Assembly: GCA_028692885.1 (NCBI GenBank)
Contig: JAQUWM010000004.1
Coordinates: forward strand, 1 to 64,000
Direction of reading: 5' to 3'
Origin: Acetobacterium sp.
GTDB taxonomy: Bacteria > Bacillota > Clostridia > Eubacteriales > Eubacteriaceae
DNA length: 64,000 bases
How positions within the stretch are numbered: the stretch's first letter is position 1; each line of letters starts with the position of its first letter. Position numbers and translations under genes: made by a program. Positions 53,823-61,952 of the stretch are shown here, in pieces. The notes beneath the pieces were generated by a model that saw only the letters and a program-made list of their open reading frames with translations, searched no databases and was not told the DNA's origin.

Positions 53823-54082
53823 CCTTTTTAGAAACAACCCTGCTGGTCATTGCCATCTATATTACCCTGGTACTTGTTCGAGTCATTCTGGGTCCCACCA
53901 TTTGGGATCGTCTGCTCGGTTTAAATGCCATTTCAGCCAAAATCATCATGTCCATCGTCATTTTAGCACTCATCACCAATCAATCCTATTTATTGGATGT
54001 GGCGCTGGTTTATGCACTGCTGGGATTTATCAGCACGGTCCTGATTGCCCGATTTATCGAAAAAAAAGGAGATATCACATGA
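53819..54082 (+). CDS. mrpF: Mrp antiporter subunit F
   Basis: This 87-aa protein has three membrane helices and the family block RVILGPTIWDRLLGLNAISAK. Its start overlaps the mrpE stop by 4 bp and its end overlaps mrpG by 4 bp. It is equivalent to MbhB. It forms part of the small-subunit bundle of the Mrp complex. Confidence 0.93.
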   Translation: MTFLETTLLVIAIYITLVLVRVILGPTIWDRLLGLNAISAKIIMSIVILALITNQSYLLDVALVYALLGFISTVLIARFIEKKGDIT

Positions 54083-54381
54083 TCGATTTGCTGGCTTATC
54101 TGCTGATCACGGTCGCACTTCTTTTTATGGCTTTAGGAGTCATCGGCCTGTTTCGCTTTAACGATTTTTATTCCCGGATTTTAATTTCCTCTAAAATCGA
54201 AACGGTTGGTTTTCTGACTATCATGATCGGATTGATCGTTTTATCCGGACTCACCTATGCCACCATGAAAATCTTTCTGATTACCCTGCTGGTGATGGTC
54301 ACCAACCCGTTGTCCACTCACGCCATCGCCCGATCAGCTTTTTTGAGTGGCTATACCATTAATCAGGAGACCCGACGATGA
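54079..54381 (+). CDS. mrpG: Mrp antiporter subunit G
   Basis: This 100-aa protein with three helices shows the MnhG pattern (LGVIGLFRFNDFYSRILISSKIE split over helix 1-2, and TNPLSTHAIARSAF). The start at 54079 overlaps mrpF by 4 bp; a longer frame exists upstream but lies inside mrpF. It is equivalent to MbhC. Confidence 0.93.
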   Translation: MIDLLAYLLITVALLFMALGVIGLFRFNDFYSRILISSKIETVGFLTIMIGLIVLSGLTYATMKIFLITLLVMVTNPLSTHAIARSAFLSGYTINQETRR

Positions 54382-54923
54382 CCGAAAACATCTTTTTAAT
54401 CGCTTTAGTCGTTCTCGCAATCGTTGCTCTGAATACCAAAAAACTGCGGCGGGCGGTTGTTTATCTGGGCGCTTTTTCGCTAGTCAGTTCCTTTGTTTAC
54501 CTGCTTTACGGTGCCCCGGATGTGGCCATTGCTGAAGCCATTATCGGAAGTACCATCACCACAGTTTTATATCTGGTCGCGCTGCGAAAATATCAGGTCT
54601 TCTCTATTTACTATGCCAACAGCGCCAACGATCAGAATCTTCGGCAGCTTAAAAATGAACCTCCGTTTCTAACTAGTCTGGAAGCTTTTTTGATCAAACG
54701 GGAAATGGAGCCGCAACTTATTTATTCTGGAGAGCCCATTGAAACGATTCTCGCACAGGAAAAATTTGATCTTGCCATCCATCATACCGACCAGGATATT
54801 TGGATTTATGGCTGTGCTGAAGACTATCAGATTGATGCGGTTGAAGAATACTTACTGGCGAACCATAGTGATTTAAATATTCACTTGATTCGATGTGCCG
54901 AAGGAGACGATAATGAAGCGTAG
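54378..54923 (+). CDS. DUF4040 subunit, MbhD-like (corresponds to the C-terminal part of MrpA)
   Basis: This 181-aa protein has about three N-terminal helices with the hallmark LLYGAPDVAIAEAIIGSTI (43-61), seen in MbhD and in the C-terminal domain of large MrpA subunits. The following roughly 100 residues are soluble and contain QDIWIYGCAEDYQIDAVEEYL; similar tails occur in some Mrp and hydrogenase MbhD proteins. It overlaps mrpG by 4 bp. The NuoL-like body of MrpA is not attached. Confidence 0.85.
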   Translation: MTENIFLIALVVLAIVALNTKKLRRAVVYLGAFSLVSSFVYLLYGAPDVAIAEAIIGSTITTVLYLVALRKYQVFSIYYANSANDQNLRQLKNEPPFLTSLEAFLIKREMEPQLIYSGEPIETILAQEKFDLAIHHTDQDIWIYGCAEDYQIDAVEEYLLANHSDLNIHLIRCAEGDDNEA

Positions 54924-55176
54924 AGTCATTACCATGATTTTTACCATGGTTCTTGCCGGTCTGGTTACTTTTATTAATTTTGATACCAATCTGGTGGCCG
55001 ACCCGCTAATCGCAAATTTTTATCTTGAACATTTCCATGCCGACACCCACACTCAAAATGCTGTGGCCGCGATCTACCTGAATTACCGGGTCTTTGACAG
55101 TATTTTTGAAACTCTGATTTTGCTAGTCAGTGTCTCGGCCGTCATTACTTTTTCATGGAGGCGTACCGATGATTGA
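54913..55176 (+). CDS. MbhE-like small membrane subunit (MrpA C-terminal/MrpB N-terminal type)
   Basis: This 87-aa protein has two helices and the conserved middle AVAAIYLNYRVFDSIFETLILL, split here as the YRVFDSIFE signature typical of MbhE. The start at 54913 follows AAGGAGACG and overlaps the preceding gene by 11 bp. It overlaps the next gene by 8 bp. Confidence 0.85.
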   Translation: MKRRVITMIFTMVLAGLVTFINFDTNLVADPLIANFYLEHFHADTHTQNAVAAIYLNYRVFDSIFETLILLVSVSAVITFSWRRTDD

Positions 55177-55558
55177 TCGTTCTGAAATTATTTCCCGCAT
55201 GACCGGGCTTTTGTATCCCTTTATTTTATTGTTTGGTTTTTACATTATTTTAAACGGCCATGCCAGTCCTGGTGGCGGATTTCAAGGGGGTGCTGTACTG
55301 GCCGCGGTTTTCATCACCCGATATCTGGTCGAACCTGATCGCTGCATCCGCCTGAAAACCTTGAAAACGGCGGAAAAGGTTCTCTTTATCTGTATTATTC
55401 TTTACCCGGCCTTTTTTTTATTCTCAACCACCGCCAACCACTCAGAACTGACGAACCTGACCTATCTTATCGCCATGAATTTTTTAATCGGCTTAAAAGT
55501 CTGCAGCGGTTTTACGATTATTTTTTTTAGATTTGCCTTTTATGAAGGGGGTATTTGA
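55169..55558 (+). CDS. mrpB: Mrp antiporter subunit B
   Basis: This 129-aa protein has four helices with the MnhB motif NGHASPGGGFQGGAVLAA near 28-45. The start at 55169 follows GGAGG. It is equivalent to MbhF. The stop shares one base with the start of mrpC. Confidence 0.93.
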   Translation: MIDRSEIISRMTGLLYPFILLFGFYIILNGHASPGGGFQGGAVLAAVFITRYLVEPDRCIRLKTLKTAEKVLFICIILYPAFFLFSTTANHSELTNLTYLIAMNFLIGLKVCSGFTIIFFRFAFYEGGI

Positions 55559-55911
55559 TGATAGCTATTAACGGAGAATCAATCAGCATTTTGCTTTTTT
55601 TTGTGGGCGTCTATGGCCTGATCGCCAGAAGAAACACCATCAAATCAATTATGTCCATCAGTATCATGCAGGTGGCTATTATTTTATACTTTATTACGGC
55701 TAATATTGCCCCCGGCAGTGTCCCGCCGATTGGTGATGTCGCTCAATCCCTTCAAGTCGCTGATCCACTCCCGCAGGCCTTAATGATTACCGATATCGTC
55801 ATTGGTATTGGGGTAACAGCAGCTGGTTTAACGATGTTTATTCATCTTTATCATCGTTTTGGCTCGACTAACTGGCAAAAGATTATGAAAAAAAGGAATC
55901 ACCATGATTAA
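55558..55911 (+). CDS. mrpC: Mrp antiporter subunit C
   Basis: This 117-aa NuoK-like protein has three helices (ILLFFVGVYGLIARRNTIK, then SISIMQVAIILYFI, and ALMITDIVIGIGVTAAGL). The start ATG at 55558 follows GAAGGGGG. It is equivalent to MbhG and overlaps mrpD by 8 bp. Confidence 0.93.
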   Translation: MIAINGESISILLFFVGVYGLIARRNTIKSIMSISIMQVAIILYFITANIAPGSVPPIGDVAQSLQVADPLPQALMITDIVIGIGVTAAGLTMFIHLYHRFGSTNWQKIMKKRNHHD

Positions 55912-57505
55912 TTTACATTGGCTTATCTTGTTACCGATTATTTTTGGCACCGTTGTTAAACTAATTCCCCTTAAAACAGCCAAAAAACTGATCGTTTTGT
56001 TTCAGGCCGCCTTGCTGCTTTCAAGCGCCATGATTTTTATTGAGGTTCGTAAAAATGGCACCATCCTGGAAAACATTGGTGGCTGGCCGGATACCATCGG
56101 CATCACCTTACGGGCTGATCTGCTGGCCTCAGCAATGGTTCTGTTGACCTGCTTATTATTTTTGGCGATGATCACCTTTGTTCAAAACAAGCACTATGCC
56201 GATCACCTCTTTTTCTTTCTTTTTCTGAGTCTGGAAAGCTTGATTGTCGGTATTTTTCTTTCCAATGACTTATTTAACATTTTTGTTCTGATTGAAGCCG
56301 CCACCCTGATTATCACCATTTTGATTATGTATAAGAAAGCCAATGTCGCTATTTATGATGGGATGATGTATTTTCTGATCAATGTAGTGGCGATGTCATT
56401 TTTTCTGATGGGTCTGGGGATGCTTTATAAGAAAATTGGCGTGCTTGACTTTTATGCCCTGGAAACAGCGCTTAGTCAGGTCAAAGACCCCCAAAGCCTG
56501 ATTCTTCCCTATGCCTTTATGATTACAGCAGTTAGTTTAAAGGCTGCTTTAATGCCGCTTTTCAGCTGGCTGCCCAAAGCTCATGGTACGCCCAGTGCTC
56601 CTTCAGTGGTTTCTGCCATCTTATCCGGGTTATACGTTAAAATCGGCATCTACTTATTTATCCGTTTACAGACAGCTTTTTTACCGCTTATCGACACCTC
56701 CGAACTCTTTGTTATTCTGGGATTTATCACCGCTATTGTCGGTTTTGTGTTAGCCTTTGCGCAAAATGACCTCAAACTCCTTTTGGCTTATTCAACTGTT
56801 TCTCAAATCGGTTTGATAATGATCGGTATCAATATGGGTACCCCCCATGCCTATTGGGGAGGACTCTATCATATTATGAATCACGCTGTTTTTAAATCAA
56901 CCCTCTTTCTAACTGCCGGGATGATCATCACGGAATATCAAACCCGAAATATGAATGAGATCAAAGGGGTATTCAGGCATATGCCGACAGTCGGGGTAGC
57001 CACGGTCTTATCAATTTTAGGCATCGTTGGTGCCCCACTGTTTAATGGCAGCATCTCTAAATATTTGATTTCATATGGTTCTACCGGAACTTGGATTGAA
57101 TACGGTCTGATTTTTATAAATTTGGGAACCATTATTGTCTTTGTTAAATATAGCCAACTGCTTTTCGGCGATTCCAACAAAAAAGAAACCGCTCACTCGG
57201 ATATACTGGAGAAGGCGGTGGTATTATGTTTGAGTATTCTTTGTTTCTTGGGGGGTATTTTGGGCAGCGCTCTAATTACCCTCCTCTTTAAAGTCAACTT
57301 CCCCGTCGATCTTTTATCCGATGGGATAAAGCTCCTCTTGTTTTTAGCTTCCTTATTGATCGGAATTCTTATTTACTATGGGCTATTCAAGAAAAAAAAT
57401 TACTTTGCCGTCTTCAATTCGATTGAACTGGGCTTTAATGAAATCTGTCTCTCCATTACGCTATTTTTTGCTTTTATGGTTGTCTATCTAAAAATAACCC
57501 TTTAA
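55904..57505 (+). CDS. mrpD: Mrp antiporter subunit D (NuoN/NuoM-like proton channel)
   Basis: This 533-aa protein has about 14 membrane helices and the antiporter core with Glu in FVLIEAATLIITI, Lys in AVSLKAALMPLFSWLPKAHG and Lys in NDLKLLLAYSTVSQIG, and GGLYHIMNHAVFKSTLFL. These are the charged residues of the proton path. It is the only NuoL/M/N-type subunit in this operon, equivalent to MbhH. It ends the operon, tail to tail with the FeoA-like gene. Confidence 0.94.
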   Translation: MINLHWLILLPIIFGTVVKLIPLKTAKKLIVLFQAALLLSSAMIFIEVRKNGTILENIGGWPDTIGITLRADLLASAMVLLTCLLFLAMITFVQNKHYADHLFFFLFLSLESLIVGIFLSNDLFNIFVLIEAATLIITILIMYKKANVAIYDGMMYFLINVVAMSFFLMGLGMLYKKIGVLDFYALETALSQVKDPQSLILPYAFMITAVSLKAALMPLFSWLPKAHGTPSAPSVVSAILSGLYVKIGIYLFIRLQTAFLPLIDTSELFVILGFITAIVGFVLAFAQNDLKLLLAYSTVSQIGLIMIGINMGTPHAYWGGLYHIMNHAVFKSTLFLTAGMIITEYQTRNMNEIKGVFRHMPTVGVATVLSILGIVGAPLFNGSISKYLISYGSTGTWIEYGLIFINLGTIIVFVKYSQLLFGDSNKKETAHSDILEKAVVLCLSILCFLGGILGSALITLLFKVNFPVDLLSDGIKLLLFLASLLIGILIYYGLFKKKNYFAVFNSIELGFNEICLSITLFFAFMVVYLKITL

Positions 57506-57544
57506 TGATATTTTGATGTAGCCACCTGAATTTGAGCGGCAATT

Positions 57545-57733
57545 TCATAGCCCAAAGCCAACTGGCTTCCCAGCTAGTTCAACCGTCATCGGTCCGTTAT
57601 ATTCAGCCGAAATGACTGTGATAAAGGCGCCCTTTATTAAGCCCATACTGCAAAGACGTTTAGACAAAGCCTGATCCAATCCCAAATCCTTCACGACAAC
57701 CGTACTGCCTATTCGACACATGGATAATGGCAT
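57545..57733 (-). pseudogene. FeoA-domain protein with a probable C-terminal frameshift
   Basis: As read, this is a 62-aa FeoA-like protein (LDQALSKRLCSMGLIKGAFIT and GPMTVELAGKPVG) that stops at 57545. Removing one G at 57558-57559 continues the frame as KPVALGYEIAAQIQV and a short tail to a TAA at 57502, giving 76 aa and a normal FeoA C terminus. The extra base therefore looks like a frameshift mutation or sequencing error. It overlaps the upstream HD-GYP gene by 25 bp, an unusual operon for FeoA. The restored end would overlap the convergent mrpD stop codon. Confidence 0.7.
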
Positions 57734-58485
57734 ATATCTCTCCTCATTTCTAGTCGCTCTTCCAATTTTCTTTGCGAATGACTGTGTTTTTCTATCATTT
57801 TTCCTAAAACAAAAATGATTTGGGCATCCAATAACTGAGGCGACTCTTTTTCGATTTCTTCAAAGGCCATTTCATAACTCAATGCCTTCCGATAATTTCG
57901 TTTGCTGGTCATCGCATCAAAAACGTCGGCGACCCCGACAATACGCTCGTATCGATGAATCTGATCACCCGCTAATTGGTTAGGGTAGCCACTGCCATCT
58001 AAGCGCTCGTGATGATTATGAACAATATCAACACTTCGCCCAGACAACCAGTTCTGCTCTTTGAGCACCTGAAACCCAATTTCCGAATGAGCCCTGATGA
58101 CATCAAATTCAGATTCACTGAGCTTGCACGGCTTGTCAAGGATTCCTCTCGGTATAAACAGTTTGCCAATATCATGGAGCAGTGCCCCGACCCCGATCTC
58201 AACAATCGCTGTTTCCTTCAAACCCAGCTCCTTAGCAATACCGATTGCCAGTAAAGCTGTCCGGATCGAATGACCCGGCAGACAATTGCTGGCACAGTTT
58301 GCATTTCGATATTTTTCCAGATCCTCAAATGAGGCGCCTTTCAGTTTGACAATCATCCGTTTAACATATGTTCTGAATTTCACCGAAAAAACTTCCTGAC
58401 TATCTGATAAACGGTGTAGCCGGTACACTTCGTTTAAATAATTCGAAAAAACATAAATATCTCGAGATGCTTTTTTTTCAGTCAT
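57709..58485 (-). CDS. HD-GYP domain protein, probable c-di-GMP phosphodiesterase
   Basis: This 258-aa soluble protein has the complete HD-GYP set: LLHDIGKLFIPR (His-Asp 104-105), HSEIGFQVL, HNHHERLDGSGYP (156-168) and VADVFDAMTSKRNYRKA. A short N-terminal helical region of about 60 residues precedes it, and Cys64/Cys68 (NANCASNCLPGHS) lie just before the catalytic domain. The start follows GAAAGGA. It is followed, with 25 bp overlap, by a FeoA-like gene and lies 27 bp downstream of a GGDEF gene, so the three may form an operon combining synthesis and breakdown of c-di-GMP. Confidence 0.9.
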   Translation of the reverse strand: MTEKKASRDIYVFSNYLNEVYRLHRLSDSQEVFSVKFRTYVKRMIVKLKGASFEDLEKYRNANCASNCLPGHSIRTALLAIGIAKELGLKETAIVEIGVGALLHDIGKLFIPRGILDKPCKLSESEFDVIRAHSEIGFQVLKEQNWLSGRSVDIVHNHHERLDGSGYPNQLAGDQIHRYERIVGVADVFDAMTSKRNYRKALSYEMAFEEIEKESPQLLDAQIIFVLGKMIEKHSHSQRKLEERLEMRRDICHYPCVE

Positions 58486-58512
58486 CTAACTATCCTTTCA
58501 TCACATTCGATC

Positions 58513-59565
58513 TTACTTGAATTGGGCACAGGTAACCCGGTTTTTACCATTTCGTTTTGAATAGTAAAGCAGTTCATCAGCCTGATCCACCAGCATTGTT
58601 TGTTCACCTCGGTTCAATGCCATCGTTGAATGACAAACCCCGGCGGAAAGGGTTATCCGCATCTGCTGATGATCAAACTCGAAGGGGTATTCTGCCACCG
58701 ATATACAAATACGTTCGGCGATTTTCTGTCCAAAGGGTTCGCCGGTTCCCGGCAGTAACACCGCAAACTCTTCCCCGCCATAGCGGGCTCCGATATCTGC
58801 GGCACGGAGTTGTTTTTTGATAATCTGCGAAACCTCACGGATCACATAATCGCCAGAGAGATGGCCATAGATGTCGTTAACTGCCTTGAAATCATCAATA
58901 TCAAAAAGAATCAGGGTAATCGGTGCGTGTTTTTCAGCAATGATCTCCAACGACTGATAAAAGGCCTGATGATTCGATAAATCAGTCAAAAAATCAGTGG
59001 TAGCGCGATACTCCAGCAATTGGTTTTTATATTCAATTTCTTCCATTGCATAGTGGTTTCGCCTATAAACATCACTGATGAGCTGGTTCAATTCACCGAC
59101 AAAAAAACTAAACCCGACCAGGATTGCCCCCTGAAATAATACAACACCCAACGGAAAATAACCGTTCAGGATTCCCACCCATAAATAGCCCAGGGTTGAG
59201 AACAGACCATGGATGATACTTTTAGTGCGATAATTAGCTAAGCTGGCAATTAAAATAAACGTGCAGAAGATTGGCAGAGCAGTAAAATAATAATTGTCCA
59301 AATAACTACCACAAATGGAAATAAATAGAATGTCAATCATGCTTTGAAAATAACCACCTAACATGCTTTCCAATGTCAGGATTTGTCTGGTAGCAAACAG
59401 GTATAGTTCAAAGCCGACATAGATGCCGTAAAAAATCAGCATCAGTGTCATCAGCCATTGATACGATTGGGAAAAAATGTAGTAAACTAGAACCATTAGT
59501 ACCATTACACTGTGAATCCCAATATATATTTCAGTAAAGATATGATCCTTTTGTGTGTTTTCCAT
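58513..59565 (-). CDS. Membrane-bound GGDEF diguanylate cyclase
   Basis: This 350-aa protein has six predicted N-terminal helices (about 15-180), then a short coiled coil and a GGDEF domain. LTDLSNHQAFYQ, LFDIDDFKAVNDIYGH and the loop GARYGGEEFAVLLPG are intact, as is the RxxD inhibition site (RAAD, eight residues before GGEEF's Arg-Tyr). It synthesises c-di-GMP in response to an unknown membrane signal. RBS AGGAG. It is the first gene of the cluster with HD-GYP and FeoA-like genes. An unusual inverted repeat overlaps its promoter. Confidence 0.93.
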   Translation of the reverse strand: MENTQKDHIFTEIYIGIHSVMVLMVLVYYIFSQSYQWLMTLMLIFYGIYVGFELYLFATRQILTLESMLGGYFQSMIDILFISICGSYLDNYYFTALPIFCTFILIASLANYRTKSIIHGLFSTLGYLWVGILNGYFPLGVVLFQGAILVGFSFFVGELNQLISDVYRRNHYAMEEIEYKNQLLEYRATTDFLTDLSNHQAFYQSLEIIAEKHAPITLILFDIDDFKAVNDIYGHLSGDYVIREVSQIIKKQLRAADIGARYGGEEFAVLLPGTGEPFGQKIAERICISVAEYPFEFDHQQMRITLSAGVCHSTMALNRGEQTMLVDQADELLYYSKRNGKNRVTCAQFK

Positions 59566-59610
59566 CGACGACTCCTAACAATTTTCATCTATTAGTTAAA
59601 GCTAATTCAT

Positions 59611-59681
59611 TACTAAAACACAAAAGTTATAGCTTCCTAACTTTCGTGTTTTAGTATACCATTTTGTTTTTATTTTATCAA
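59611..59681 (-). promoter_or_regulatory. Promoter with near-perfect 19-bp inverted repeat at the start site
   Basis: On the minus strand TTGATA (59681-59676), a 17-bp spacer ending TGG, and TATACT (59658-59653). The repeat, with arms 59611-59629 and 59638-59656 (18 of 19 paired), begins inside the -10 element and extends into the leader. The arrangement is like that at the feo promoter. Confidence 0.65.
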
Positions 59682-60082
59682 GCGCTTTGTCAATATAATA
59701 TCTGCACAATCGCTTTAACCATACTTGGCTTAGCTTATTTTTTCGTTTTTTGATTGGGGGTATTTAATTTCATCTATGCTAATGTATATGTTAAATTAAA
59801 GAATCTTACCAATCGAACTGGTAATTGCGCAGTATGCCGGCGATCATGGCGTCCCTGCATTAGAATATTTATTTCAACTTATAGAGCACAAATTTTGATC
59901 ACTTAAATTTTTTTGCGAGATTGTCTTATTTGATCATTTATCTAAAGTAATGTCTAAAAATGGCGATAATAATAGTAAGAACGAATGAGTATAAATCAGA
60001 CTATCCCTGATAAAACACCACACCGACTAATCAAGTCCCCCCTTTACAAAAATTTTTACTACATAACAGGAGGTTCATAAAA
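59682..60082. other. 400-bp intergenic region with a short protein-like frame
   Basis: Apart from the ribosome site of the next gene, it contains a 33-codon frame (59800-59898, plus strand) reading LPIELVIAQYAGDHGVPALE. An in-frame ATG at 59788 is followed by a TAA at 59797. It may be the end of a decayed gene. I see nothing else. Confidence 0.35.
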
Positions 60083-60316
60083 ATGAAATGGCTTAAAGAC
60101 ATAAAAACAACTACCAGACCATGGTTAACTTTTTTATCCAGATTTGCGGCGAGCACTACTGATGAGCCGGATGATACGGCTATTATCAATGAATACTTTG
60201 CGACTTACCTGCAAAACATGGCCGCTGATCGAATTAAACCTGTTTCCTGTAAAACAAGCTTAAAACAACCTGAAAAATCGTTACGAGCCCTGTCCCCCTT
60301 AAAACAGGTACTATAA
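60083..60316 (+). CDS. Small uncharacterised protein
   Basis: This 77-aa protein has a good RBS (AGGAGG, 9 nt upstream) and its own terminator. The N-terminal part is amphipathic (MKWLKDIKTTTRPWLTFLSR). The middle is acidic (TTDEPDDTAIINEYF) and the tail is basic. No family is recognised. It is probably real because of the clean translation and termination signals. Confidence 0.6.
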   Translation: MKWLKDIKTTTRPWLTFLSRFAASTTDEPDDTAIINEYFATYLQNMAADRIKPVSCKTSLKQPEKSLRALSPLKQVL

Positions 60317-60359
60317 AAAATGTCCTTTCAGTGTAAATGCTGAAAGGACATTTTTATAG
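60312..60359 (+). terminator. Intrinsic terminator
   Basis: A 19-20-bp stem (60312-60331 with 60340-60359, core ATGTCCTTTCAG) includes A- and T-runs and could work in both directions. It overlaps the last codons of the small gene. Confidence 0.85.
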
Positions 60360-60460
60360 CTGTGATTATTTTATAATTTATGTTATCTTTAGCTGAATTT
60401 TGTCGATATAGTCTAGAGAAACTGGTAACTATAATTTTAATATTTTATAAGGAGGATGTT

Positions 60461-61060
60461 ATGAATACAAATGCAATTGATGCGAACAAAGCTCTGAATC
60501 AAGCAATTCAGACAAAAGGCGTCACCCAAAATGCCGACGTCAAAGTTGAGCCTGAGGCTGCCGATAAAGTCCAGCCCGTTGTGCAAAAACTCGACTCCAT
60601 TGAACTTGGCACCGCTACTTCTGAAGATATCGGAACCTACACTGTTGACCGTAAAAAAATAAACGAAATCAAGCAGGATTTTGCCCGCAATACTGAGTCG
60701 TTCAAAAAAATGGTTGAAGCCATGATTGAAAAACAGGGTAAGAAAGTCAATCAGGTTCTGAAAGATCTGGCCGACGGAAAAGAAGTCGACATTGTTGTGG
60801 ATTCCGAAACCCAGGCTACTGCCCAGGAAGCGATTTCTGAAGACGGCTATTTTGGCGTGAACAAAACATCAGAACGGATTGTTGATTTTGCCAAAGCCCT
60901 CTCCGGCGGTGATAAAAGCAAGATTGAGACCCTGAGAAATGCCTTTAAAGAAGGTTTTGAAAGTGCCAAAGAAGCCTTTGGCGGGGAACTTCCTGAAATC
61001 TCTCAGCAGACTTATGATAAGGTTATGCAGGGTTTTGATGATTGGGCTAAAGAAGAATAA
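60461..61060 (+). CDS. Conserved clostridial hypothetical protein
   Basis: This 199-aa soluble, Lys/Glu/Asp-rich protein has no signal peptide or membrane segment. It has three visible parts: a variable start with VQKLDSIELGTA, a central helical block (YTVDRKKINEIKQDFARNTE), and a conserved C-terminal block GYFGVNKTSERIVDFAKALS followed by GGDKSKI and LPEISQQTYDKVMQGFDDW. I recall similar C-terminal blocks in uncharacterised clostridial proteins, sometimes near motility genes, but no function is established. The start at 60461 follows GGAGG; an upstream ATG at 60380 lacks one. Confidence 0.75.
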   Translation: MNTNAIDANKALNQAIQTKGVTQNADVKVEPEAADKVQPVVQKLDSIELGTATSEDIGTYTVDRKKINEIKQDFARNTESFKKMVEAMIEKQGKKVNQVLKDLADGKEVDIVVDSETQATAQEAISEDGYFGVNKTSERIVDFAKALSGGDKSKIETLRNAFKEGFESAKEAFGGELPEISQQTYDKVMQGFDDWAKEE

Positions 61061-61116
61061 CAACCATCATACTTAAAAATGTTTTTACTCTCTTAGACAG
61101 CAAAAATTTACACCCT

Positions 61117-61151
61117 AAAAAAGACCAGGAAAAATTTTCCCGGTCTTTTTT
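61117..61151 (+). terminator. Intrinsic terminator
   Basis: AAAAAGACC (61117-61125) pairs with GGTCTTTTT (61142-61150) around GG/CC and AAAA/TTTT pairings, followed by T. Confidence 0.8.
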
Positions 61152-61222
61152 GTTTGACTCTATCGTTTCAGCTTATCTTTTTAATTTAAATTGCAAAATC
61201 ATTTCCTTGAGCATCTACGATT

Positions 61223-61283
61223 GAGCGGGTAATTCTTGGCTAGCTAGCGGCTGATTGCTCAGCTATTGCGGTATTTCCCGCTC
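61223..61283 (-). repeat. Compact 61-nt palindromic element with a GNRA loop
   Basis: GAGCGGG (61223-61229) pairs with CCCGCTC (61277-61283), extended by AAT/ATT after one mismatch. Inside, GCTGA and TCAGC form a 5-bp stem whose loop reads GCAA on the minus strand. It lies beyond the 3' end of the acetyltransferase gene, with no T-run. Confidence 0.5.
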
Positions 61284-61378
61284 CTCACTGTTTCTACCCA
61301 TAGTATCATTATAAACAGCAACCTTTAAATGATAGCAGAAATAAACATACTTGTTTGTTCGATATTTTTTGCCCATTA

Positions 61379-61663
61379 TTAGTCGTTACTGATCGAGAAA
61401 ACATCGCCATACTCCTGATTTTCAGTCAGCACCTTTTCCGCATAGGAGCAGTAGGAGATAATTTTCAGCTTGTTTTCCCGGGCAAATGCCACTGCCTTGG
61501 CCACCAGCTTAACTCCCAGCTCCTGCCCACGGAGCGCTCTGGTTACATAAACGTGTTCGATGATCAAACGCTGACCTTCGACGTGATAATTTAATAAACC
61601 AATCGGTTCCTCTTCATTGGCACCAATATAAAATTTGTTTTTGCGTTCATGAATGGTTTCCAT
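61379..61663 (-). CDS. Small GNAT-like N-acetyltransferase (GCN5-related, YjdJ type)
   Basis: This 94-aa protein matches the short GCN5-related acetyltransferase group. It has beta strands around EPIGLLNYHVEGQRLIIEHV, the acetyl-CoA loop RGQELGVKLVAKAVAFARE and the ending LKIISYCSYAEKVL. The arrangement and length are typical. Substrates are generally unknown. It is monocistronic with RBS AGGAGG upstream of the start. Confidence 0.88.
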   Translation of the reverse strand: METIHERKNKFYIGANEEEPIGLLNYHVEGQRLIIEHVYVTRALRGQELGVKLVAKAVAFARENKLKIISYCSYAEKVLTENQEYGDVFSISND

Positions 61664-61885
61664 TGTATCCTCCTGTTCATTTTGTATTTCAAAATTTTTA
61701 CTGAAAAATTCAACCCGGTTTCAGCCATTATTTTTTTACCCAATAAAAAGCCTGCTCAAACCGCTCAAAAGCCTTTTATTTCAGTAATTCTATTATATAA
61801 CCCCTGTCCGCTAAAAAAGCGAAAAATTTACGACTGATTTTAATATTAAAGCGACTTAATCTTAGTTGTTTAAGCGGTCAAGCGG

Positions 61886-61914
61886 TTGCATTCAGAATTT
61901 GACCATGTTATACT
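61886..61914 (+). promoter_or_regulatory. Promoter of the small coiled-coil gene
   Basis: TTGCAT (61886-61891), a 17-bp spacer ending in TGT, and TATACT (61909-61914). The transcription start near 61921 sets the gene start at 61953. Confidence 0.65.
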
Positions 61915-61952
61915 GTAAGAAAAGAATCATTTTAAATAACAGGAGAAAAAAT

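Noticed and set aside
60402..60409. GTCGATAT, close to a sigma-D (motility) -10 element, upstream of the gene at 60461
   Set aside because: No TAAA-like -35 is found at 14-16 bp spacing. TATAAT at 60430 is an alternative, also without a good -35.
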